Part shown: piece by piece, positions 54,746 through 64,000 of the stretch | Numbering within the stretch: the stretch's first letter is position 1 | How the letters are laid out: every line of letters starts with the position of its first letter | Source of the DNA: Ceriagrion tenellum | Taxonomy: Eukaryota > Arthropoda > Insecta > Odonata > Coenagrionidae | Direction: 5' to 3' | DNA length: 64,000 nt | Assembly: GCA_963169105.1 (NCBI GenBank) | Contig: OY720642.1 | Coordinates: 77,478,716-77,542,715 of the forward strand | Made by a program: the position numbers and the translations under genes | Notes under the pieces: model-generated | The model's input: only the letters and a program-made list of their open reading frames with translations | The model's database searches: none | What the model was told of the DNA's origin: nothing

Positions 54746-57700
54746 TGATGGCACTAAAACAGAAAATATTCACACGGTTGAGGATTCCACAACGGAACAA
54801 AACGCAGGCGTTTGATCCTCGATGTAAGAATTGACTATTCAAAAGCCTGAGGCGTTTTCTAATGCACATATAACTCATCATATTGCTATTAATGATATAC
54901 AAAACACATTAGATGGTTGAAGGAGGCTTGAACCAGTCCGAGTTAAATATCTGCAAAAACTGCCATCATTGTTTATTTGCCATCATGATTTAAATTGGAC
55001 CTATCACTCCCCAGTCATGTCATTTGTGTGCAATACTAAGCTAGCGGGCATAAGGTAACTTTCGAGTTTTCTCATGGTGCAGAAAAAGTTTAATCACGCT
55101 TGAATAGCATTTCTCAGGGTAAAATAACGCAATGTTTCCAAAATCGAGTACTATGTTCGGCAGGGTAGAAGCATACCTAACTTTCAACACTCGTTTGCAC
55201 GGATGCAAATAGAAGTTAATGCTTTATCATAGCATGCACAATGGCAAACTGGATCACAACAGTCCCAATTCTAAAATAATTCTCCCGTGCCTAATAATAT
55301 ACGCATCACAGAATGATTTCTTAAGAGGCATCGGCAAATAGAGCAAATAAGAGAAAAGAAAGGTACAAATAAGCTCTGCCCATTCCTTTAGTGCCTAAAA
55401 AGGGCCGAATAATTGCATAGAACCAGAGAACGCACCATATATCTCAAAATGAGAAAAAACCAAATACCCAACTACATATACTAATACTACATACTACTAG
55501 CTACTACTACTACTACATACTAGAAATACTACAAGCATCGGTTCAGTTTCCAGCAATCCATTAAGGAATGGATTCGGTTTCAAAACTATAATGTAATGAC
55601 TCCCTTGGATACAAAATACGCGTGATTTAATTTAACCTTAGCCAAAATCCCTCGAAAATGTTATGCAACTCTGGCGTTAACGTGTAAAACCTGTGTGTGA
55701 ATCCAATTAAATCGCGTTGAAATCGGGCATGCGGTTGATAACATAAAAATAATTAACAAGATTAATAAAGCAGTTCGAGATTGCTAGTAAAAAGTCGAAT
55801 CTACAATGATTAATTTATCAATTTTGTCTCATAAATTTCACACGGTAGAGTGCCAAACCAATTCAGTTTACTTTACAACAATGGGAAAAATGTGCGACCT
55901 AAAAATGGAGAATTAGATACAATGAAACATTTAAGTATACAACTCTTTCTAAGAGTAAGGGCTCCATTTCATTCCTCACTCCTATTCTGTTTTCTTACAG
56001 GAGGGCCCAGTTGCTTCGCAACCTGTCGTCTTTCCCCGGTCAGTTGATCCTGACCACAAACATTCCTTCAACCTTGATTCTTCCAACCTTTTTCAACCCC
56101 TCTCAAGTGAACTTCACATCGGTAAACAACCAACAACCATTCTACTGGCCACTAATACACCATGAGTTCCATAATTTGCTCGATCATCGAAGCTGAAATT
56201 TATTTAGTGCGCAAGCGAACAGAGCGCAAAGAGTCTTCTACTAATAAAAGCTAGTTTTCAATTTCAGCAATGAGTCCTACACAGCTGCTTAGGAAAAATA
56301 AATCATAAATTTCCTTTCAAATATGCATAACGTAAAGAAAGGGCCTGCGGTATGCATACGGTAAAGGTCTGGCTTTTTACTTGCGCTTGAATGTTTTATG
56401 ATAATGTATCACATTTTGCAGAATTAAAGCGGTTCTGCATATTACGCTGCGGTAAAATTGGCGACTGAAAATTCTTAATGGTACATTTCCCCAGTTTCAT
56501 AATTAATTTCACGGATACGGCAAGTAAGTAGAGACACTAATAACCAGAGTTATCTTGATTTTTTGTTTACATTAACGCGTTAGTCATTTTTACAGAAGAA
56601 TTCCAACTAAATGGGAATTTTCTTTTTAAAAAACAATCCAATTTAAGAGTTCAATACAGGGTAAACTATTTGGCAAGATTCAAAACTGCGATATTTTTGT
56701 TATCACGCAGGTGCAACACTAATGCAGTGCGGAGCTGGTATGCTTAAGATTATTGGGAACAGAAGATTGATGGCCTACAAATACATTAAAAGAATAAACT
56801 ATGACAAATTCTATAGAAAAGTTATTAAAAGAAGGAGAATGTATAGCAAACCTTGATGGAACCACAGGACTTGATAGGTTGTAAGTGTTCCAGCGATAAT
56901 TGAGGCCACAGACAGAGACAGGTTATTTTACAATGATACTCGAGTAATGAGAACGAGAAATAGTCGCATTTTACGGATTACGCAATGGAAGCCGCAAGTA
57001 GATCCTAGACGCCGTGACACCACTACTAAATTGTAGGGTGAGGATCAATGTAAGAAGCATTTACTCTTTATATGCTAAACCAAAGAGCAGAAAAAATGCA
57101 TGCAATTGAGGCATATGATTTCTGAAAATAAAATAGTAGAAAACCAATTCAATCAGCCCATAGGTAATTAGCAAAATAGGGTCATCCTCTCTTGCAAAAT
57201 ACATGTTACAAATGGCGCAAATGCAGCTCATCAACCTGAGGAATAAAAGATAAAACATTCGTTAATATTTCTGCAATCTCTTTCGTCAAAGTACAAACCA
57301 TTTTTCGATACTACGAGTAATTTATTGCAGAAATAATAATTTCAAATGGCAATGGAAAAACTTAATCGAAATTTGTCTTAAATTATATATTAAATCGGCT
57401 CATCTCTGTTAGGAATATAAGGTCAGTGAAAAATGCTGACTGAATGAAGAAATTTGCAACCCGTAATAGTCATCTAGTCGTTACAACAGTGAAAAAGTTT
57501 TATTAGGCAGGGGCGGATTAAGATCGTTGTTTTAGTGGTATAAAAAGGCACTGCAAATAAATTGCAAACACATTTTTTGATATCCCCAGGAATAACTTGG
57601 GGCAGCCATCTCACCTCTCCCATTCCTTCCCCCCTCTCGATACACCCCTGGATTTCAGATGCTTTTCGCTGCAGAGCTGAACCATTTTCGAAAATAATTC

Positions 57701-57755
57701 TCTCTACCAAGTTACGGAGTTTTAAATGTCACCATTTAAGGCTAGGGAAAAAGGC
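54746..57755. other. Intergenic, weak low-complexity only
   Basis: A degenerate TAC repeat lies at 55485-55532. Nothing else has a partner in the window. Frames at 55850-56047, 57061-57258 and 57474-57710 show no recognised domain. Confidence 0.5.
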
Positions 57756-57759
57756 TAGA

Positions 57760-58375
57760 ACAAATACAATCCTTTAGATACCTCGGAAGTTTTATAGCAT
57801 GGAATGGAAACAGAACGAAGGAAAGAAGTAGTAGAATATCGCAGGGAAGGGCAGCCTTCAGTAAAGTCAACCAACTACTTTCAGCCAAATAATAATAATA
57901 ATAGCAGTAATAAACATAGGCTAAACGGGAAGATATGCTAAATGTTTTATTGGGATGTTGTGCTTTATGTAGCAGAAACATAGACAGTCCAGAGGAAAGA
58001 GGAGAAATATCTACAGGGTTTTGAAATGTGGCTATGGATAAGAATGGAAAGATTAAAATGGAGTTATAAAGTGAGCAATGAGGAAGTACTGGCAAGGATA
58101 AATGAGAAAAGGAATATTTTAAGATCAATAAGAAAGAGGAATACGAACTGGATGGGACATTTCCTGAGAAAAGATTCCCTGCTGAAAAGAATATTAGAGG
58201 AAAAGATCGAGGGAAAGAGAGGGAAAGTAAGACGAAGAAATAATATGTTGACTGATATTATAAATGGAAGGAGTTACGAAGAGCTGAGGGAGGCAGCACA
58301 GGATAGACGAGCATGGAGGGAGCAGTTCAACTGAAACCTCTCAGAGAACAGATTCACCTTATAAGAAGAAGTTGC
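57760..58375 (+). mobile_element. LINE family D, C-terminal fragment
   Basis: Begins RYLGSFI, EIxxRI-like and GRAAFSKVNQLL (57770-57890), interrupted by a short (AAT)n. It continues in an open 102-codon frame (58026-58334) with WLWIRMERLKW, SNEEVLARINEKRNILRSI, RNTNWMGHFLR, IEGKRGKVRRRNNMLTDII and NGRSYEELREAAQDRRAWR. Then a stop and a short 3' UTR that also ends the copy at 736-890. The RT catalytic part is missing. Confidence 0.9.
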
Positions 58376-58804
58376 ATGCGGGGTAGAATGAAGATGGGTC
58401 AAGAATCGTCTCAGTTTTCATGCCGCAGACAACCTGCACGCCGGAGAGGAGACAAAGTGAAAGAAGTGACTTTGTATATTCGCTGGAAAAATCATTTTTC
58501 GGAAGGTGATTCTCGTAAGGACATGCACGATGCTGGGTGGATTCAGTACGCGACGATGTGACACCACGCATCCCGACCCAAAATTTTTCACGAATGAGAG
58601 CACTCTCAAATGCAAGACCCGAAATTCGGGACAGGTACGGTACGTGCAACCGGCACCACACAGAACCTGTGCGTACGTGGATCAGCGTTCATCGGTGCGA
58701 TGGGAGGCACTGCAGTAGGGCCTCCACTTGCTCGCGACGACTGACAATTCAGAGTCGAAAAATAATTTCTCAGTGCTAACACAATGATAGATATATCAGC
58801 GATT

Positions 58805-58862
58805 CTAAAGGCTTGTTTACACAATGCATATTATTATTACAATTTGACAGTTACGAGTAGGC
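58805..58862 (+). mobile_element. MITE family 2, left-end fragment
   Basis: CTAAAGGCTTGTTTACACAA then TGCAT matches the terminus of the MITE at 61052. The other end was not found. Confidence 0.5.
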
Positions 58863-58949
58863 CATTGGCCTGGTGGAAACAATAAAAACAGTCGAGTAAA
58901 AGAATAAAGCTTGAAACCCTCTAATTCTTTAAACAATTTAAAAAATTAT

Positions 58950-60027
58950 TAATTATTTTGGGAAGGGCTCAAATATTTTTGCTGGTAGGTCGGTCCAGTC
59001 CCTTAAGTTCCTTTTCAAGAAGGAGAACTGCCTTACATTTGTCCTTTGTGATCGGGACTTTATCTTGAACTGGTGATCATTTTTCCCCACGAAGTTTGTC
59101 TTTATTATGTTCTTCCCAAATTCATCCCATGCCTTTTCCTCACTCACTATTTTGAACATACCACATAGACTGCTCTTTTTCCTCCTCACCTGTAACCTCT
59201 CCCATTCCACTACTCTAAACATTTCTGTTACGCTCTCTGTTTGATTGAGTTTTCTTAGCACATACCTAGCCGCTTTTCTTTGTACCTTCTCTAAGTTCAT
59301 TACCTCTCCTTTCTTGTGTGGGTCCCATACAAGAGATGCGTACTCTGTTGTTGGTCGAACCAGGGTTTTATAGGCCTTCTCTTTAGTGGTCGTGCTGCTC
59401 CCTTTGAGGTTTCTCATTACCCAATGTAACACTTAAAAAGCTTTTTAACAATATATTCTACGTTTAAACCCCATCCTAAATGCTTAGTTAAATAGACTTA
59501 AGTATTTACAGCTGTCCGATTTTGGAATAAAATTACCGGAGAATTCTTAATTTCTATTTTCGGTCATTTTTTATTACTGAAGTTCACATATTTGCATTTC
59601 TTTACATTTATATACATCCCATTTTTCAATACCCAATTTTTCAATTTGTTCACGTCGTCCTGAGGGCTTCATGATCAATCTGATTTTCAATCTTCCGATA
59701 AATAATGCAGTCATCCGCGAAAAGCCTTATGTTGGAACTTATTTTTTCCGGGAGATCATTTTGGTAAACTAAAAACAATAATGGTCCAAGGACGCTTCCT
59801 TGAGGAATACCCGACGTTACCCTCGTTGTCTCCAGGCATTCATCTCCTACTTTAACCCTGTGTCCTGCCTTTGAGGAATTCATTGACCCACAAGATCACT
59901 CTTCCATCTATTTGTATTGGTAACTGCCTCATCTTAAGCATAAGCCGTTCGTGATCAACTCTATCAAAGGCTTTTGACAGATCGACTATTACTGCGTCTA
60001 ATTCTATCCCCGCATATGTAGAGTCGG
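58950..60027 (-). mobile_element. CR1/L2-like LINE with RT motifs A, B and C
   Basis: Minus strand, N to C. Motif A region LDAVIVDLSKAFDRVDH (about 59935-59990) with its catalytic Asp. A one-base frameshift near 59875. Then TSGIPQGSVLGPLLFLVYQ (motif B) and RLFADDCIIYRKI (motif C, both Asp present) in 59650-59883. A stretch with three or four stops encodes KLKNWVLKNGMYINVKKCKY. 58953-59432 is then open over 159 codons with LVRPTTEYASLVWDPHKK and LEKVQRKAARYVLRKL. This is the best-preserved RT in the window, but it is inactive (frameshift, stops, no 5' end). Confidence 0.92.
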
Positions 60028-60029
60028 CA

Positions 60030-60217
60030 ATTTATACCCGCACTAATACATGGCAAAACAGATTCGTGTCCACATGCTGCCAATTTGAACAGGGGCTACT
60101 AATGCCCAAGCATTCATACATTTGCGTATTTTTGAGAGTTTACACAGCGCACTTTTAATGGCGAATGTGTTCATGCATCTAATCGCGCGAGTACATGCAT
60201 CGTGTAAACACGGCATA
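60030..60217. mobile_element. MITE family 2, partial copy
   Basis: Right end CATGCATCGTGTAAACACGG (60194-60213). The interior shares GAACAGGGG and the CGCGCGAGTACATGC block with 61052-61265. The left end is eroded where it meets the LINE. Confidence 0.7.
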
Positions 60218-61050
60218 AATAAGTTTTTCAATGGATGACGGAGAAATCACTAGCGCGATAGCTATTTTGCTTCGTTCAAGAGGCGACGGCAACGACGGAA
60301 ATATCGGAACGACATTATTTTCATTTTCTCCAACTAAGTTGTAGTATTTCTTATTAATATAGAAGCAAATAAAGCGAAAACTTTCTTAAAGATGAAGCGT
60401 ACCCAATAATTCTCGTTTATTTATTTCATGTTTTTTAAACAAACATCTTAGCAACCAAATGCATACACATATTCACAACACCTCCTCCTTCAGAGAAGAA
60501 CGTTAATTCAACAAACTCTTGAAAGTTAAACACAACACAATTATTTTGTACATTTTAAATGTATCATCATTAATATCATTTTTTCACTATACAAGTCATC
60601 TAAATCTTTGCACTCTCGAAAATGAAGACTGTTTCGTCTTAGAACTTTGTGTGTAAGATCCATTCTTACTAAATAAGACCTTGGAGTCAGTGCATGACCC
60701 ACTATTTGTCCGTGTTCCCAGATTTTGAAAACTGTGTCATATACATGCACTTTATCGAATAACTCTATTAGCTTTTGATCCTTTTGCTTTTCCTGGACCT
60801 AAATTTCTATTATGATGATTTATAGTTTTTGTTTTACCCTATATAATATATTCTCTTACTCCTTGCGGTAAGAGAGGAATCAGGATATGTTTGGAGAAAG
60901 ATATTTTAGTTCTCAACCTCCGATCCATGAGCAATTGTAATGATGAAAATGGTCCAATAGTTGGTGTGTTTCAATACAGTTACCTTAGTACCAAAAAAAC
61001 GACCAAAATCTCACTTGGCCCCACATTACCCAGACACCATCACTTCGTCT
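60218..61050. other. Intergenic, nothing recognised
   Basis: AT-rich DNA between the two MITE copies; no credible frame. Confidence 0.5.
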
Positions 61051-61051
61051 C

Positions 61052-61262
61052 TAAAGGCGTGTTTACACGATTACTATACCGCGTAAGTACACGGCTGAAC
61101 AAATGAGAAGACAAATACTCCGAATTAGAACAGGGGTAACTTTAGATCACATTATCACGCATTTGCGCAAGTTTGCATGTCCAAACGATGCAATTTTAAC
61201 TGTGAATGAGTTCACGCATCTACTCGCGCGAGGGCATGCATCGTGTCAACGCGGATTTACAG
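61052..61262. mobile_element. MITE family 2, complete copy
   Basis: The left end, TAAAGGCGTGTTTACACGAT, mirrors the right end, ATCGTGTCAACGCGGATTTA. About 210 bp and non-coding. The termini resemble those of the MITE at 11720 in the GTTTACAC core, but the interior is different. Target duplication uncertain (TAA/TTA). Confidence 0.75.
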
Positions 61263-62300
61263 TCTGAACTTAAGATTCGTATTTTATCAGTTTCCATGGT
61301 TGCGTTTTACCTTAACACTCAATTACAGATTTGACTCAACTGCAGTTTAAATGCACGTGAGGCCTTACAATCAGCGAAGAAATGTTGAAACCAAATTTTG
61401 ACTGGTTGCACTACAAATTATAAAGAAAGGTGTAGTTAAAGCTATTCTAATCATTAACATCCGTTGCATCAAATAGGTATACTGAGCTTTAAGGAGAATA
61501 ATCCATTGCCTCAACATTTATGAGGACCACCAGACGTGACCAATCCATTAATATCAAAATTCGGTAGCATACAAAAACACCACGGAAAAATTACGTCAAG
61601 AGATAAGATTTTTCCGAGGCATAGTTTTTAGAGAAAGACGAATGGCTTGGTCGAGCCTGGAAAAAAAAATGGTCCGAGCTCTTTCATTAGGTAAAATTAA
61701 AAACACCCTTCGTTAGAAGGGACCGCGAGTCATTTGTTTGGAAGCGATGCCACGCCCTCTGCTGCGAACACCAATTGTTCCATTGAAGCCGTCTTAATAC
61801 GTTTTTCCCCCACGTCTCACCCTCTTGTTCCCAACCTCCAGCAGTCTCTATCTCTCTCTCTCCACGAGATACCCACATACCATTTCTCATTCGTCTCCGC
61901 CCACCACGAGTCCGGCATTCCACCCCTCCACACTGCCACACACCTCCCCCGCTCCTAAGGACCGCTCTACTTTTCTCAACGGACTTTCCCACCCTCCTTC
62001 CCCAACCTACTGCCCACCTCCTACGTCCACAACCGCACTCAACCCCCAGACCCCACACCCTCCTCTTGGCCCTTTAATCTCGGCCGATCAGTGTAAACAA
62101 GAACGACTCAAAACCACCTTCCATCTTTGCCTACTCCCACGCATTATAACTCAACACTGCTTTAAAAAACTAGACGCGACAAAAAGGTGAGGCTCAACCT
62201 GCTATTTCCAGTCGCATTTCATCGCTGATCGAGCATCAACTTTTGGGGTGGTAGTTCGGAGCAAGAGTGTCATATTATGGGTTTTTACTAAACTTCGCTG
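61263..62300. other. Intergenic; C/T-rich 61800-62080
   Basis: TCTCTATCTCTCTCTCTCC lies at 61844-61862 inside a 280-bp pyrimidine-rich tract. Open frames on both strands here (61687-62058 -, 61825-62190 +) reflect composition. Confidence 0.6.
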
Positions 62301-63170
62301 TCATCATCATCGGTTGTTCAATCCTAAGATTGGTTGACTACAGCCCTCCACTCTTCCCTATCCAATGCTAGTTCCCTTACCTCCTGGTATTTCTTCATAT
62401 GTCCTTTCCTCTTTATTTGGTCCTATTGCTGGGTCTTCCTCCTAGGAGTTTCCCCTCTATTTTGCCTTCAATTATGTTTTTCACAAACCCATTGTATCTC
62501 AGGGTGTGTCCAAACCATCTTGTTCTTCTTTTCTGTATGCTCCGTATGGTCCTTTCCTTTTCTGCTCTTCTGAAACCTTCGTCATTTCTTATTTTGTCCG
62601 TCCATTTTATCTTCAGCACCCTCCTCCAGCACCAGATTTCGAAGGCTTCTAGTCTTATCAGGTCAGCTTTTCCAATGATTCATGCTTCCGATTCCGAGTG
62701 TTACACTCCACAGGAATGTTTTCGCATACTCTTTTCTGGTTTGAATATATGTATCTATTTTGAGCAAAGCAGTTGTCTTTTCCCCATGAACGCCTTCTTA
62801 GAATGGGCTATTCTCCGCTTGCTGTCCGTTGTCCTTCTTCCGTCCCACGTGATGGTACATACTTCCGAGATAGGAGAAGGAACCCACTTGCTCTAATTTT
62901 CCTCCTCTCAGGGTGACTTCGGCATTCAACTTCTCTCTTCCGCATACAAGGATTTTAGTCTTCGTCTTATTTATTTTCATAATTGATTCTTGGAGAATTT
63001 GGTCCATTAAATTTAGTGACCTTTGAAGATCATCGAGATTTCCAGCTATGACTCCGATATCATCTGAGAAGCGGAGCTTCTTTATTTCTTCTCCGTTTAA
63101 CTTTATCCCGCTCAGTCCCTTTTTTTGTGCTTCTCTCATGGCCCACTCCAAGCACATTTTGAACTAAACT
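62301..63170 (-). mobile_element. LINE family A, RT tail to 3' end
   Basis: Longest family A copy. The minus frame 62798-63157 encodes MREAQKKGLSGIKLNGEEIK, then LRFSDDIGVIAGNLDDLQRS (motif C with both Asp; the usual FADD is FSDD), IMKINKTKTKILV, EKLNAEVTLRG and FSYLGSMYHHVGRKK. After frameshifts, 62413-62619 encodes MLKIKWTDKIRNDEGFRRAE, RRTRWFGHTLRYNGF and IIEGKIEGK. The 3' terminus at 62301-62335 is the complement of TCAACCAATCTTAGGATTGA. The 5' truncation is just upstream of motif C. Confidence 0.92.
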
Positions 63171-63887
63171 TCGTAAGCATGAATTAATTAATGTTTTATT
63201 GGGCGCTTTGACTAAACATTATGTGATCGTGCCTTGGAGTAACAACTCAGTCTGTCGGCTATAACATCATATAACTCAAATGAACAGTCAAAAATGCCTC
63301 TTTAGCCATTTTCATCTATTCTGTTATTCAATTTTACTGCGTTATGAATCTTTTTCATGTCTTCTTAACCTTTTGAAAACGATTCTGCCTTTTACAGAAT
63401 AGAATTTATAGTCGCTGCCCTTATTACCAATAGTTTTCTTTACTTTTCAAACAAAATCTATTATTTTATTTGACAGTTAAAGAGTTTTTCTAAGGGCGTG
63501 ATAAGTTTCTATAAGTTGGCATTCATTCTATAGCAAAGTTAGGCAGTATTTCATTATTATTATTCAGTACTCTAGTTACTAAAGCTGCTGATTAGACGTA
63601 CTCATTGGTAGTAAGTTAATGCCGTTGATCTCTTATTAATTAAAGCACGGCCTCCATTCGTAATTTCTAGGAGCAGAATTGTTTTGTTGCCAAAATAAAA
63701 CTCGGCTCAAATCCAGGCTCGACTATATAACCGCAGCGAAAAAAAAAAGATTCAACCGGACCCATTTTTCCTGCGATGCTATGATAGCTCCCATCAAATG
63801 AGTCAGACGGAAGGACATAAAATCGAAAAAAGGCAATTGTAGAAAAAGTAAATACTTAATTTCAGAGCGGGCATTGAAAATTTGCAC
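63171..63887. other. Intergenic, nothing recognised
   Basis: No repeat partners or credible frames. Confidence 0.5.
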
Positions 63888-64000
63888 GAATACTTTCCAT
63901 TGGTTTAGGTGTACGATGGATCTTTTTTTCATAGTCATCATTCGAATGAATACTTTCAATTGGTTTAGGTATGCAATAGATCTTTTCGTTTTTCATAGTC
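63888..64000 (+). repeat. 60-bp tandem repeat running off the window
   Basis: GAATACTTTCCATTGGTTTA at 63888 recurs as GAATACTTTCAATTGGTTTA at 63948, with the downstream TTTTCATAGTC shared as well. At least two units; the array may continue beyond the end. Confidence 0.85.

Noticed and set aside
56740..57010. Possible further LINE remnant
   Set aside because: Lys/Arg-rich translations only; no recognisable motif order and no partner in the window.
61687..62190. Genes in the 61.7-62.2 kb tract (both strands)
   Set aside because: A pyrimidine-rich tract with a TC microsatellite gives artefactual Ser/Pro/Thr- or Gly/Arg-rich frames.
1..64000. CRISPR array, bacterial operon, phage or retroviral provirus
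   Set aside because: No regularly spaced identical repeats, no prokaryotic gene density, no long terminal repeats with gag-pol-env frames. All features fit decayed eukaryotic transposable elements.

Overview
This looks like a gene-poor stretch of a eukaryotic nuclear genome, most likely from an arthropod (probably an insect). The base composition is AT-rich, no open frame exceeds about 195 codons, and I found no exon-intron gene, rRNA, CRISPR array or bacterial-style operon. Most of what can be recognised is decayed transposable elements: 5'-truncated non-LTR retrotransposons (LINEs), tRNA-derived SINEs, miniature inverted-repeat elements (MITEs) and foldback elements. The insect assignment is an inference from the style of the LINE proteins; I cannot name the species.

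LINE layers. Family A is RTE-like, with an RT tail and the C-terminal domain typical of insect endonuclease-reverse-transcriptase proteins. It has about a dozen truncated copies, at 17.2-18.0, 19.0, 21.8-22.65, 23.1-23.4, 23.55-23.87, 33.8-34.3, 36.4-36.8, 46.8-47.0, 47.5, 51.9 and 62.3-63.2 kb, and most share a 3' end with a small hairpin. A CR1/L2-like group ends in a short TAGATG tail, at 14.8-15.4, 44.5-45.1, 51.3-51.75 and 52.4-53.3 kb. The best-preserved RT block (motifs A, B and C visible) is at 59.0-60.0 kb. Further diverged LINE pieces lie at 0.74, 10.9-11.4, 35.9-36.3, 39.9-40.25, 42.5-42.9, 49.2-50.0, 52.2 and 57.8-58.4 kb.

Non-autonomous layers. A piggyBac-type element with TTAA flanks is at 46.09-46.69 kb. 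Two PIF/Harbinger-like MITEs with TAA flanks are at 11.7 and 38.8 kb. A second MITE family is at 58.8, 60.0 and 61.05 kb. A dispersed 400-bp repeat (called T here) has five copies plus two end fragments. tRNA-derived SINEs are at 8.6, 24.2, 24.5, 25.4, 25.7, 27.2, 37.0, 42.9, 47.6 and 54.6 kb. A Penelope-like (PLE) C-terminal remnant at 26.4-26.8 kb is followed by a sequence that recurs as near-perfect giant hairpins at 31.2 and 37.2 kb. An unrelated large foldback is at 47.8-48.3 kb.

Architecture. The most striking structures are a 1.2-kb inverted duplication (16.76-18.0 and 21.84-23.07 kb), a tandemly duplicated block at 11.7-13.3 kb with a shared open frame, a filled/empty-site pair at 32.05 and 33.77 kb that dates a LINE insertion, and a two-unit tandem repeat at 53.6-54.6 kb. 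The GC-rich patches at 13.7, 15.7, 30.5 and 43.4 kb are the only places I would look for unannotated promoters or first exons. Nothing here is a coordinated gene system. The novelty, if any, lies in the repeat families themselves.
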